Origin: Dasyornis broadbenti
Lineage: Eukaryota; Chordata; Aves; Passeriformes; Dasyornithidae
NCBI GenBank assembly: GCA_013397935.1
Contig: VZRN01000637.1
Coordinates: forward strand, 91,316 to 155,315
Reading direction: 5' to 3'
DNA length: 64,000 bases
Part shown: piece by piece, positions 47,675 through 60,043 of the stretch
How the letters are laid out: each line of letters starts with the position of its first letter
Numbering within the stretch: position 1 is the stretch's first letter
The notes under the pieces: model-generated
What the model saw: only the letters and a program-made list of their open reading frames with translations
Told to the model about the DNA's origin: nothing
Databases searched by the model: none
Translations under genes and position numbers: made by a program

Positions 47675-49849
47675 AAAACATCCTTGTGCCTCTAAGTAGA
47701 GATAAGCAAACAGAAAACTTTATCAGCACTGAGCCCCAGGGCAGAGAATCCAGGCACCAGTCCCCATGCAAGATGGGTTGGAGCACAGACTGCCGTGCTG
47801 AGTTTGCATGTCCTGGGTAACCACACACAACCTGGCAGTCATGTCAAAGTAAAAGAAGCTCAAACCTTGATAACATACCCAGCAGTTTCTATTCTGTGTG
47901 ACTGCCAAGATGATATTGAGGAGGTGAAACAAGACTAGCTGAGGTGGTAGGAGCTGTCTGAATGTGCAGGCAGCTTGAGGCACAGCCAGGATGCAGTCCA
48001 TATCCTTTGATTCCAGCCTGGATGGTGACTGAGACCATCTGAATGGCAGAGATGGTCATCTTTTAGCTTTCAGGACCTTGGGAGGAGAAGCAAAATGGTC
48101 AGGACCTAACTCTTTAAAAACACATCTCAGATATTTTACTGCAAGTCCCTTTCCCTCTGCTGACTAATCAGTGCCAGGGGATCAAGCCAGCTGCTTGTGT
48201 TGAGGAGAAATAGCATCTCTTGGGTTTAGTCAAATGAAGGGGAGAAGTTAATCCAGTACAGCGGTGCACATCCTCAGGGAAAGATATGGGCTGTATTTAT
48301 CTGACTAATAGAGATGTCTGCACGGAAATCCCTGTCAGTGCCCAATGCTCTCTTTAAAGTTAACAGAAGGAAAGTAAAACTTTTAATGTGCCTCAGTCGA
48401 AAGCTGCCCCAAAAAGTGGTTTCCTGGTTTCCTCTTCCTGTCCTCAGACTCTGAGAGGAGTCCCAGCTGACTGCAGATTTGCACATTGCTAGACCTTACC
48501 AGCCTAGTGTGGTGACGTGAGTCTCATCCTGGTGCTCCTGAAGGGCATTTTTTAAATTACTCTGGGGAATATCATCAACTGATCATCACACACAACAGTT
48601 GTGAGGTTTAAATCAGGGCAAGACTTCTCGAAAAGTGATGAAAATAAAACATATTCTGACGCACAATTCCTTACAAGTAAAGGAAGAAGGAGTGGGCTGA
48701 ATGCTCACTTGGTACTTCTTTAGAGGTCTTTGCTTTTTACTATATTAAGGCAGCAGGATTTCTCAAGACTCCTTTTGCAGACAGGGGATTCCTGTCTTTT
48801 GGAGAACCTCTCATCATGGAGATGGGTTATTTCAGCACAAGATCTTGTTCCTAAATGTTGTTCAGAAAATGCTCCACAATAGCAGTTTTCCTCATTAGAA
48901 ATGCCTCTTATTTTGTAAAAGAAATGTAGTGAAAAATTTTACATCATTATTGTTGGAATGTTTTATTTTAATTAATGTTTTATTTTAAACTGTGCACTCC
49001 TTTTTATCAAGTTCCTTTTTAAGGCACGGCTTTTTCCTTATCAGTTTAGTGAAGTTCACCATATAACAAGAAAATGTGACTTCTGGTGATAAAAGTGATT
49101 TAATACAGAAATTCTTTTGTTACAAATATCTATTAAGAAGGCCACAAATATAAACAGACAAAGAAAAAAAAAAAATCGACCCTGAAAAATGGATACAATT
49201 TCAAAACATATTTTGCTTTTCTTCCAGACATGACTTTTAAATCATGCTTTTTCACCAGCTTCTCTCTCTTTTTGTTTTAGTTTCACAATGAAATGAGGGA
49301 GAATGAATCACAAAACAAATTTAAAAAGGTGTTTTACATATGAAAGTTCACAAACCTCACCTATTTAGTTTTCTTCACTACATTGGTTCTATACAAACAT
49401 GAATTTTAAAAAACTTCTGAAGGCCAGGGAATAATATCACCAGTAGGATATGCAGTTTTCTTTGTTAGGAAGAAAGAAAAGTTGGTCCTTAAGAAGTCAT
49501 TCTAACGCTTTGCAACGGAAACTACTTGAGAAACATAATGAAAGCACTTGCTCCTTCTTTTGCATCTGCAAAAGTCTTGCAAAGTCTTGTCGGCACAGCT
49601 ACAGGTGACGATGCAGTTTCCAAAGTGAAAACAACATGCTCATTGTTGTCCAAACAAGATTTGGACCACACTCACCCATTCTAATCTCATAAGTTTCTCT
49701 TCTGATTTATTTCTGGGAAACACATATTATAGGCACCAAAGGAAAAGAAAAAAAAAAGTAAAATAAATAAAAGAAAAAAAAAATTATTTTCCAGCCACTT
49801 TATTTATGCTGTGCTCTGGGCAAGTGCCTTGTTTTGATCTTCCCTTTTT
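47675..49849. other. Non-coding stretch
   Basis: No exon or RNA gene was recognised. An A/AAAT-rich segment lies at about 49741-49782. Open frames up to 92 codons have no domain. Confidence 0.5.
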
Positions 49850-50150
49850 CATAAGCACTGCCTTTCAGCAGTGTGACGTATTGGGAGTGCAGAGTTTCTG
49901 CCTGAATCAATACCTTCACGATGGAAAAGGGAACATCACCCGCGTTTGTGGAGTTATCACAACCACGACGTCCTTTGAAACCAACCTGTTCATTGCAAGT
50001 CTCCTGTTCAAGCCCTGACTCATCCCAGACCTGCTTAGCTGATGAAATCTGACAGCAACACAGCTTGAGTTGGCCCAACCTATTTCGCTTATGAGATCTG
50101 ACAGGATCACAGCTGGAAGTGCCCCAGGAGATCTGATGGGATCACAGCTT
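49850..50150 (-). mobile_element. 5S-rRNA-derived SINE relic with its head in three copies (antisense)
   Basis: On the minus strand a 62-nt stretch (within 49998-50065) aligns without gaps to the middle of vertebrate 5S rRNA at about 65% by hand count: gtcagatttcatcagctaag, then caggtctggg and ending aacaggagact. It carries the A-box-like agctaagcagg. Two further partial heads lie just upstream on the minus strand: agctgtgatcctgtcagatc with tcataagcgaaataggttgg (50072-50114), and agctgtgatcccatcagatc (50126-50149). The part running left to about 49850 resembles the body of 5S-headed amniote SINEs as I remember them, but that is weaker. It is far too diverged for a working 5S gene. Left boundary approximate. 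Confidence 0.58.
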
Positions 50151-50754
50151 GAGGCTTAGCTATGGAAAAAGCAAATATACATTAATCCAAAGTTTGCATA
50201 AATCTTAAAACACATCCTAAAATGAAATCTTCTCCTCAGCTTTAAGAAAAACAAAACAAAACAAAACAAATATAAACTTTTACAAGAAAGTATTATTCTT
50301 CCTTTTTCATTTTCCATTTTATTCTCTATATGCACCTCATAAGACATAAAAATCAGTCTGCAAACAAATTTAAAGATTCTTCTGAGGATTACTACCCAAG
50401 CCACCAAACCTAAGGGCATGAAGACGCTTCAAGGTTACTGGCAGTCTATCCAGCTATCGGAATTTCTTTATCTTTTAGTAGATCCATTTGTAGGGTGTGA
50501 GATCAAACCATCCCAGTCCCAGAACATTTGATAAATCTCGCCTCAACTCAATCCAGGTAAGAGTATCAAAAGTGACTACCACTTTTTTTTCTTACAAACT
50601 TAAAACTCTGTTTTTTAATTAGTACTATTGTACGTGTATAATGCATTTATTGGCTGCCAAGAAAGTTATATGATGCAATGAAATATAACCAATATATTTA
50701 CCTTTCTTTCTTGTGCCTTCCATAGACTAACTTTGTGGTGATAACTTTGGTTTG
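50151..50754. other. Non-coding stretch
   Basis: An (AAAAC)n patch occurs at about 50248-50270. Nothing else recognised. Confidence 0.5.
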
Positions 50755-50814
50755 CTTCTCAGAACACGATCGTGAAGATCTGAAAGAACTTCTCAGAACA
50801 AGATCGTGAAGATT
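50755..50814. repeat. 34-bp tandem duplication
   Basis: cttctcagaacacgatcgtg plus aagat (50755-50779) recurs at 50789-50813 as cttctcagaacaagatcgtg plus aagat, a 34-bp period with one mismatch. Each copy includes the palindrome-like core gatcgtgaagat. An aataaa hexamer follows at about 50874, in ordinary unique sequence. Confidence 0.9.
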
Positions 50815-50990
50815 CGCGTTTTCGAATGTGAGTGTCACATGACTGCATGACTCCACATTTATATTTTGGAGTCAATAAACACATCATTTCCCCCTTCTTC
50901 TGTGCTTTCTGATATTGGAAAACAAGTTAACAAGAGATTTGAGTATTCAAATGTTAGACTGCAGCTAGGGATCTAGGAGGTTCCAAATGC

Positions 50991-51110
50991 AAAAAAAAAA
51001 AAACAAACTTAAAAAGAAACAAAACAAAAATTAAAACAAGCAAGCAAACAAAACACAAACAAAACTCAAACAAAAAAAAACAAAAAAAACCCAGAAAAAC
51101 AAAATATAAA
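50991..51110. repeat. A-rich CAAA/CAAAA low-complexity tract
   Basis: About 120 bp of mostly A with C (AAAC, AAAAC, caagcaagcaaacaaa), very few G or T. Confidence 0.9.
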
Positions 51111-51739
51111 GAAGACAAAACTGTTAATGTAACAAATATAAGTTTGATTACTGTTTAAAGTGGGAGATAATTGTAATTAAAACACATTGAATTAATGACT
51201 AATGATTATCTGGATGTATTAAAACTGTAGATATTCACTCTTATGAAGTGGTATTCCTCTTCCTCACTGCATTACTTCATTTCATTACAAGACTGCCTAA
51301 AATCCTTTATCAAACACCAGATCTGTTGCACAATAAACTGTATAAAAAGAACAAGAAAAACCCAACTCAGTGACATATCATGTCCTTTGCTCTCTATTTG
51401 GGCTAAATTAGTTCAGAAAGATCATTTTTACTCAAGACATCAGATGAATTTTCTTGACTTTATTAAACTTTCAGACAATATTGCTTCATTAGTTGATAAT
51501 ACCAATTCACTATGCTTACTTGAAGAATTCAAATTAAAAGCAAAATATTTTGGGCACATGACTCACATGGTAAACGTGACATAGAGAAATGCTGAGTAGC
51601 TCATTGATAGCAACCTAGGAAACATCCTCAGATTGGCTTGCTTTCTACTGTAGACTAAAATACCTCCTCAGCACTTGAAACTCAGCTAAAGTTCATGGAA
51701 ATCAGGTCATAAAGACTTTCCTTGTCCATCTATCTAAAG
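51111..51739. other. Non-coding stretch
   Basis: The plus frame 51243-51584 (113 codons) has no recognisable domain. Nothing else recognised. Confidence 0.5.
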
Positions 51740-51900
51740 CAGTGTTCTTCAACATTTTCAGGTTACTGACCCGCCTTATCAAGTAAAAATTTTCTCTGAC
51801 CCTCTTACATTAACTATGAAAATAGGTGTACATAATGTATTTATGATAACAATGATATGCCTGTATAATTTAGTTGTGTGCATGTTTCAAGAGGTCGACA
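51740..51900 (+). mobile_element. Possible hAT (Charlie-like) DNA transposon end
   Basis: cagtgttcttcaacattttc followed by aggttactgacccgcc resembles the terminal inverted repeat of hAT-Charlie elements (cagtggttctcaaccttttt..gacc). I found no matching inverted end downstream and no 8-bp target duplication. It could be coincidence. Confidence 0.35.
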
Positions 51901-54900
51901 GAGAACACTTGACCTTGAGGAGGAAGGGTGACTGTGGGAGAGTTTAATTTTCTTTGTTGATGCAACAATTTTAACTGCTTCAAGATGACATTGCTTGTCT
52001 TTCATGACCATTGTGTCACAGTCCAGAACATATGAAGCAACCTAAGCTGGTCAGTAAATATTCCTATGTAATTTTTCTGGATACTGGTTTTCCTTTCCTA
52101 AAATATATTTGAAAATTATGAAGGGGGAGGAAAAAAAAAACCTTCTTCAAGTTTTTCAAAAGCATTCTTCTATCCATCTTCTTTCTTTAGCCATATATTG
52201 TTACATTTCCTTCAAGAAAGCATTTTTAATATAAAAATTTTCATTGAAAATTTTTCAATGTGATGTTTCCCCCCAATTTTAGGAAGTGTTTTTGAAACAG
52301 GTAGTACAAAAAATAAACTTGATTAAACACAGTTACAAACTTTTTGGCCTAGAAGGTTTCCAACTCACGTACAGTTGTGTCTTATTCGTGACCTGTGTCT
52401 GCTATTTGCAGTATAACTGAATTTGAATGTTGCGTGAAGTTCATCAAGACCAGTATCATAATTCCTTCTTCCTACACCTTTTCCATATCACAGTTCTCTC
52501 TACACGAGGAGACACAAGCAGTCTGCAAATTTCCTGTTCACAAACAAGAAAGATGAGATGGGTAGCTTGGTAGGGGTTACTGAGATGGGCCAAGTGCATG
52601 AGGGAGTTCAACTCACATATATCCATTCAAAGATGAAGGGTAGTCAAATAGACGTCTGAACAAACAAACAAACGAAATTGATTTAGCAGAACAGTTATTT
52701 TAGAGTTCTAGAGATATTCAGGAGTTGATTTATGCCTGCTAACTTAGACATTCATAATGCAGGTGTTGATGTCTGTTGAACTCCCTAGGCTCTTTTGAGG
52801 TGGGATGCATGTCAGCTAAAGTACACAACTAAAGGAGATCAGATGAATTGCTCCCTAAAACAGCTCCGCACACCCCAGCTGACTGCAACGAGTGACTGCA
52901 GTGCCTGGGGTGACTTGCTCAAATGCAGAGCTCTGCTGATACCTGAAGCCAGATGAGATGGAACCTGAACTGGGATAATCTATCAGAAAATACAGTTAAA
53001 CTCCCTGCGGAGTTTCAGATACCAGGGAAAACATCACCTACACCAAATAAAGGCTAGGTTTCATCCCTTTTTTTGTGTCTTGCATAGCAATGAAGTCAGC
53101 GGAAGTGGCCAAAAGAAGAGTGGTCTGAGCGTTGCTTCCACAGGAGCTGTACGAATTCTTGAAGTGAATTGTTTGAAAAATGATGGTGCATAAGTTTGTG
53201 AGGCTCAAGGGCAGTAGCTTACCCAGTGTTAGCATAGCTGACATGCTGACAGTTTATATGGAATTTATGTGCCCATTTACTCTGCTTTTTATGGGAAAAT
53301 ATGCTGTTATGTTACAGCTGCCACATCACATGCTACTTATCCTGCCTCAGAGCTACAGAGCACCTTCCTCAAGGAAATATACATACATCAAGAGGTTATG
53401 TATTTTTAAACAACGTTGTAAGGAGGAAATAATAAAATATGCATTATACTGCATACTTGCAGCTTTTAATTTTTCTATATAATTTATTTAGCAGTTTTAA
53501 CTTATAGTACAACCATTTGCAGTTGTTTTTTTTTTTTCCATTCACATATTTGGAATGAGATAGAGAAATTGTCAATAAGGTAGTGTTTTCAAAAGGACAA
53601 AGGAACAACTATGAAAATCTGTGGAGGTTCCACAATAACACCAATAAAACAGGAACAAACATATAAAATAGGAATGATAAAAGATGCTCAACAATTCTGA
53701 CTGTGGTAGTATATCAAATGGTAAATTGGATAGGAGAAGGCTGGGATTAGTGACAGGAGTTAATCCAATCTTTCAGTTAAAACAAAAAAAAAGTTACAAA
53801 AAGGAAAATAAATAATCCTGCTACCATTGTACCATCTACCAAATTATCGTGCTGATAGCTTTCCTCATTCACCTTACAATATCTTTTTTTGCCTGGAACT
53901 ATTCTGTTTTCATATTTCAGTAGAAAAATAACTTGGAAAAGTTGCTTTATCCTCCTGAAGTGATGCCTTAAAACTAGTTTCAGTAATGATGTGGGTAATT
54001 ACTCGCTACAGAGGTTAACATGAAGAATAGCCTGAAAAGGCCATTGCTGGAGTGTTATTGCATTCCACAGAGCAAATGCTGGTTTAGTTAGAACCACTGA
54101 TTTTACTTAATATAAATACAACCCCTGCATAATGTTACTGTTCTGCTAGGGGATGAACCAGAACTACATATACCTGAGACCTGTGGATGAAAATTCACCA
54201 CTCTGTCTCTTCCAGGGCTCTAAGGCAGAAATATCTCTATACTCTGCTGTGTGTAGTCCAGTTTGTGAGAGTGACAGAAAAAAATATACAAAAGATTCAA
54301 AAAAAGTTGTTTAAAAAAAAAATTGCTGGGGGATGACATTTGTGACTATTTAAAAATAGCTCCAGTGCTGTGCCCAAGTGTCTGCCTAGGTGTACATCTC
54401 CCTCAAGCCCTCAGGATTACACCACTCTGAAAAACACCTATTTTGCAAAGGAGAATCCTGAATTTAGGAAAGCACCTAACTTATGCAAGACTGGGGGCTG
54501 AAAATCTTTGCTTCCTCTGACATAAATATTGTGTTCTGCTAACCTTAAATGCTCATTTTTCCTTTCTCTCTCTCTTTTTTAATTTTTTTTTTTTGTCTCA
54601 TGGGATGTTCTGGCATCTAGTAGATACCCCTATTCGGAGAGGGCAGAGCCTTTGCTGAAAATGTGTGGATTAATCTGACACCCACTTCAGAATTATTAGG
54701 TTTTAAAACAGCACCCTACATATTTTCTGAAGGGCAACTAGAGAGACAGAAGACAGAGACCATCCGTGTGAGGTGTAAATATACGCTGTATTAAATACTG
54801 CCTACTTCAAATAAATGTTTTGATTAACCTAGTGCTGCTTGCAGCAACTGACTTAGTCTTACATATTAAACAGCAGTGGATAATTTTCTTGGGTTTGTGT

Positions 54901-55757
54901 TTTTAACTTTTTTCTCTAAGTAGAGAAGAATTTTTTTTTTACCATGTTCATGTAAAAATCGGGTGGTAGCTACCAAATTAATTTAACGCAGGGTGCAATT
55001 CTATTTTTCAAAGTTTATTGTTTATGAGATGACAGAGAGCATAGGTATCCTTAGAAACAACATTCCTTTAGTTCAGAATCAGAGAGAAGAGAAGGGATTT
55101 TTAACCTGTAAGTCCCAAGATCAAAAAAAGATTCAATTATATAACGGCTGGCAGTGCTATAGTGGCCTTTGCAGGGGAAAGTAAATAATTTGATTGTTAG
55201 GATCCCTCTAAATTAGAGACAATTACAAAAGGAGAATATGAAAAAAACGGGACAGGTGACACTGTGAACCCAGACCACAGGGACACCTTGATGAGCTTTC
55301 TGAAGAGAGGTCATAAGAAGTTTTAAATACAACTGTTGGGCAGAAAGGGAGGACAAAAGGACCAGATGGGTAAAACAGATCTTACTATATGCAGTATCAA
55401 GAATCCTGAAAGAAAGGCAAGGAAAATGGATTAAGCTGCAGTTTTAACTTGCTTTCAAATGCTTGAGTCCTTTTACCTTCAGAGTGTGGCCACTTCCCTT
55501 CAGCACACTGAAAGAGATGATTCCCCACCTCCCTATTTTCGCCCAATTTACACTTTTTTCCCAGCTGCTTAATGATACAGGGCCTTTTCTTCATCCCAGG
55601 ACTGAAGTAATGAAGTACCACTGATGTTTGTCCCCCAGGTCAGAAATTCATTATGAACCTCCCCACCATCAGATGAATTTTTTCATCCAGCCTCTAGTCA
55701 GCTATTAATTATACACCCTTTCCCTCTCACAACAGCTTCTGCCATAGCAGTGTCCTA
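51901..55757. other. Non-coding stretch
   Basis: Contains a 19-bp inverted repeat cattgaaaatttttcaatg (52242-52260), a short CAAA run at 52657-52675 and T-runs near 53526, 54587 and 54930. No exon was recognised; the plus frame 53180-53482 (100 codons) has no domain. Confidence 0.5.
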
Positions 55758-55852
55758 ACATCCATTTTACAGACGGAGTTTAACTACTGAGAGATTAAAT
55801 GTCTTATATCAAGCCACAAGTTGTCTGTACTGGTGGCACAATTCTGCCTGGC
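55758..55852 (-). mobile_element. MIR-type (CORE-SINE) relic, antisense
   Basis: The plus strand reads catccattttacagacgg, then ctactgagagattaaatgtc, aagccacaag and ctggtggcacaattctgcct. This is the same order as antisense MIR (ccattttacagatga.. actga..gaggttaagtgac.. ggtcacacag.. gtggcagagct). Confidence 0.7.
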
Positions 55853-56269
55853 CAAGAGATCCTAAGATTTGTCATCCTTTTCTTTGCACCAGTGTCCATT
55901 AGTACTCTACTGACCAACAGACTCGGAAAGAAAAATAAAAAAGCAACTGCAATCTTGTCCCATCTTTTCTGTGCATGGGCTTAGGCCCAGCACAATGGCT
56001 CTGGAAAGCAAGAAAAAGCACTGACAGAAACACCTTGCTGAGCTGAAACCAAGAGCAAAGCTCTTTGGATACAATTGGAGGCTTCATGGGATGTGTCACA
56101 AGGAGAAGTCCTTTTCTTTTATAAGAAACAAGGAACCAAGTCCACTAACTGCTGTCAATTAAGAACTCTTGATCCAGTTTAGCAGAGAACTTGTATAGTT
56201 CTCCGAGATATGTGTGGCTGACTCTTTGGTTTCCTGTTAGAAAATTGCTCGATCAGTTTGTACAGTTTT
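55853..56269. other. Non-coding stretch
   Basis: Nothing recognised. Confidence 0.5.
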
Positions 56270-56310
56270 GTTGTTGTTGTTGTTGTTGTTGTTGTTTGTT
56301 TTGTTTTGTT
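56270..56310. repeat. (GTT)9 microsatellite with GTTTT tail
   Basis: Nine uninterrupted GTT units (56270-56296) followed by degenerate GTTTT units. Confidence 0.96.
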
Positions 56311-56349
56311 CCCCTGAGGAAAAAAAAAGTTGCATAAATGCAAAGACCT

Positions 56350-56460
56350 TCATTACGCTCAGGGAAATGGTTTAGTGACAGACCTGGCAGTGTAAGGTTA
56401 ACACTTGTACTTGATGATCCCAAAGGTCTTTTCCAACCTTAATGGTTCTGTGATTCCGTG
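56350..56460 (+). mobile_element. CR1 3' end fragment (sense)
   Basis: cagggaaatggtttagtgac, ggcagtgtaaggttaacact, gatgatcccaaaggtctttt and the tail aatggttctgtgattccgtg: a short sense CR1 3' terminus, same tail class as 42703-43241. Confidence 0.94.
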
Positions 56461-59400
56461 TTGTAAGACTGCTTAAATTGTATTGCATCACTAGAAATTA
56501 AATTTTGGGGATTGGCTGCACTCAGTGGAGAGACCAAGAGAAGAGCACAGCAGTTCAGTTCAGGACAGGGAAAGGTTCAGAGGAGAATGTGGAGACTGAG
56601 AATAGCAAAAAGCATGTTGCAGGAGAGAAAAAGAGTTCCATATTTGGATGCAATCTATCAGATTCTCAAAATGAAGAGTGAACTGTGAAGGAGATCTGAC
56701 TTATATCCTGGATTTTGAGTGATTTGTTACTCTGGAGAAGTGACAAGCCCTTCACTTCCCATTTAAACCAGGAATGAAAATTCTCCATTTAGGGGATCAA
56801 AGTTTAAACAGGACTGTCTGCATGCTGCAAAAGATAAGCATGTTTTCATCAACGCTTCTAGCATAAATGAGATCACCAATAAAAGAAAATTATAATAAAA
56901 TACCTTGGATTAAAGTTTCATTGTTATTGTGGTTGCTGTTGTTTTATTAAGCTGTGAGATACAACAACATAAGCCTCTTTTAAATTGACATATACCCAAA
57001 ATGACCAGTGTTAAGATAAACTCATTTGTGAGAAAGGCAAAAAAAAGATGGAGTTATCCACAAAATATCCCAAAGCAATAATTTTGAACTCATTCAAACT
57101 CTTTAGTGGACTCTCTTAGAACTTTCCAGATAGTTAAATCTTCATTTTAAAATTAAGTGATCAGATTGTAATTAACAAGTATGGCCTGAATTTTAAAAAA
57201 AAAAATATTAGTAATTCAAAATATCTAATTTTATAAGTTGCCTGTATTCCCATGTGCTGAAAAGCAGGCTCATTTAAGTGGGCTTTACCTGGAAATAAAA
57301 ACAGCCAAAATTAGTAGCCCATTTGAAAATTTAGATTTAAGTTTGATTATGCTTTTAACGAAAGAAATGAATACATTTCATTATAGCTTTTACTGAAAAC
57401 TGAATTGACTCTTTACTTGGAGGCTATAATGACATTCTTGTTCCATAAATGTTATCTTGTAATTTTCTTGTATTTGCCTGTCAGGCTACTACCAATTAAA
57501 TTAATTATCTAAACTATTTGAGGCAGGACTGGCTATTTTTCCCTATCGTACCTTTGCTGTAGTGGAGCTGCAATGTGAGAATAGAGCCCATAGATGTAAA
57601 CAATAAGCAAAACTCCTAATGATGGCAATGATAAGGGTGATAACATTTTATTTGCTTTTAGCTAGCAACTTATACACGAAGTAAAGAAAAACATTAAATG
57701 TAAGCATGGCCAACTTGGATTATAATTAGACTGTGATGATATGTTTGCTCAAAATAATTAGTCACTGCATGATGTGCCTTATTAGAGCTTTTACTTCTTG
57801 GGGAAAACTATTTTAAAAAACCCTAAAACATACTAAACCAAACAAACCTAAGCAAAAAAATTACATCTTCAGATCAGCTAGAAATGTGCTGTGTTTTCAG
57901 AGATTTCCACTCTTTAAAGAGACCTAAAACATAATCCATGCAGAGTCCCTGAACATTAATGGGCATTTTGTTTGCTAGACTCATAATATAATATATTCTT
58001 TGTTCAATAACTTAGGAGAAAGCAATCAATACACGGACACTACAGACTCCTAGTCTCAGGACTCCCTGCGGGGCTTTTGGCCTCTCCTGTAATGGGCTGT
58101 GTTGTTTTTAGTGCTGCAGTGGCATCGTTTAGCTTAACATGACACTTCCTTCACTCATCTGCCGCCAGGATGTTTGCCAGTCAAGAGGAGAAACATTAAA
58201 TGGAATAAAACTAGAGGAGTTAAGATGAAAGGCATTTCCCAAAGGCACAGGGAGAGGCTTCCAACAATACAGCAAACTGAGATTTAGGAGAATGAACAGT
58301 CAGCAGCCAGATTAAGGTAGGGAAAGATATATATATATAAACCAGGTTCAAATTTAACTCATATAAAACTGCCTTTGTTCTTCTCGTAGAGGACAAAAAA
58401 GATAAAAGGCCTAAGGACTGGCCCACTACTTTTGGGGGGCTTTCCAATTAATGAACACCTAGATGAAGAGATTAAGCTCCCTCTCAGTCTCAGTTTATGG
58501 TGAGGAGTTTGTATAAGAGGAGAAGACTGGAAGTGGGGAGGAGGACTGGCCACAACAAAGTGTGTTATCGCTGTTTTCAGCCCTCTGCAGTGACACGGGG
58601 AATGAGGAATTTATTTGAGCTGTCCTGAACCTGCTTTCTTCCACACTAAAGCACTAGGGAAACACATAACTGCCTCAGGCTGTAATAACATAAGCAGTTC
58701 AGTATTGGAAAAGGCATGGGCAGTGCAACCTGTTGGTTTGCTGTTGCTCCATGCCTTATATTATGAGTGAACATATGCAGTAAGACAAGGAAACTTATTC
58801 CCTTGAAACCAGTTAATTCCTCTTTACTGTCTGCAGTCAGCACAGAACGTGTTATAGGCAGGGACTGGAGCAATTTATCAATACCAGAAGTTAAAGAACT
58901 CTCAACTGGCAGATACTCAAGCACTGAGATGATTTGGTCTGTGCAATTAATTTTTAAATGATAGTTATGAAGGCTGTGGGACATAGGATCAGTGATTTGC
59001 ATTTCAATAAACTCCAGTTCAGAAATTCTTTAGTGTTGCTGGAGAGCAACTGATGACTTAACAAACTTTATTAATTTTCAGTTGAATGTTTATTGTGGGT
59101 CCACTTTGAAATAGGATATGGACCAATGGTCTTCTTGGCAATGGTCAAAACTAAGAGGGTCAAGCTCAGATAAATATAGAAGCTTGCATATGTGCCCAAA
59201 GCCCATCAGACAGGCTGGTCCTGATGTCTCTGGATTTGTAAACTTAGCAAGGGGCATTCTCTCAGTACTGTTTATATACAGATGTCTGGGCATTATGAAC
59301 TGTGCTCGTGTTGGTTATCTTCTGACACCATTAAAGATTATTGATGCAGGAGGATGTCAGCTATGCACCAAGCACATATTCAGACTCTCATCATTATCAG

Positions 59401-59975
59401 GCACCTGCTTTAGCTATTAAATCAAATACCCATAAATGCTATATTTGACCATTTTCCAGATCACGTTTTGGTTATGCGATATCCTGAATGGCAAAGTAAA
59501 ACTATGCATGCATGGATTAACTTACAGGTAGTGTCTCTAAGTGTGAGAGGGAGTGTCTTCCTCATGGGTTGAAGATGCCTTGTCCATTACCGTGTTGTGC
59601 AGCTTCCTGTTCCTTAAGCCCCCGTTTGCTGCAACTCCACAGAAGACTTAGGCAGACCTCGTATTTCTCAATCTTTCAATTAATTTTGAAGCAATTGTGT
59701 TCACCATTGGTTTCTGTTGCATAAAGGTATTTTTGCCCTGTCTGCTAACAGGGCCAGCTGTTCCTTTGGGATCAAAGGCTTATCCCATAGCTAAAGCTCA
59801 AGAATCCCAGTTCCATTTCCTTAGGATCAGCCTTTCTGTGACTGATATGATCTTGCATTTTTCATCTCATGTTTTTATGCCAGAAACAATTAAGCAAGCA
59901 TTTGTTTCATACCTGGTGCCCCTAACATCTCTAGCATCACTGAACTGCAATATTATTTCCCCCAGGAAACAATCC
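56461..59975. other. Non-coding stretch with an enhancer-like AT-rich block
   Basis: No exon was recognised. The block 57140-57800 is low-CpG, AT-rich and unusually dense in homeodomain-type TAAT/ATTA cores without being simple sequence (see findings). A short (AT)n lies at 58327-58339. Short open frames (118 codons or fewer) have no domain. Confidence 0.45.
57140..57800. promoter_or_regulatory. Candidate conserved non-coding element (inference)
   Basis: The call rests on composition and motif density only. Segments such as accaattaaattaattatct, ttggattataattagactg and aaaataattagtcactgc carry several TAATTA/ATTAG cores, the kind bound by homeodomain factors. The block is non-repetitive and has almost no CpG, as in many developmental enhancers. 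Alignment was not possible here, so conservation is unproven. Confidence 0.25.
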
Positions 59976-60043
59976 TCAAAACAAAAAAACAAAAAAAAAA
60001 ACAAAAAAAAAAAACAACTCCAACCAAACAAAAAAAACCAAAC
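59976..60043. repeat. A-rich (CAAAAAA)n low-complexity tract
   Basis: About 68 bp of A runs separated by C, ending in ccaaacaaaaaaaccaaacc. Same composition class as 21713-21991 and 62047-62345. Confidence 0.9.

Noticed and set aside
49998..50065. Functional 5S rRNA gene (minus strand)
   Set aside because: Only the middle of 5S is present, at roughly 65% identity by hand count, with no terminator context.
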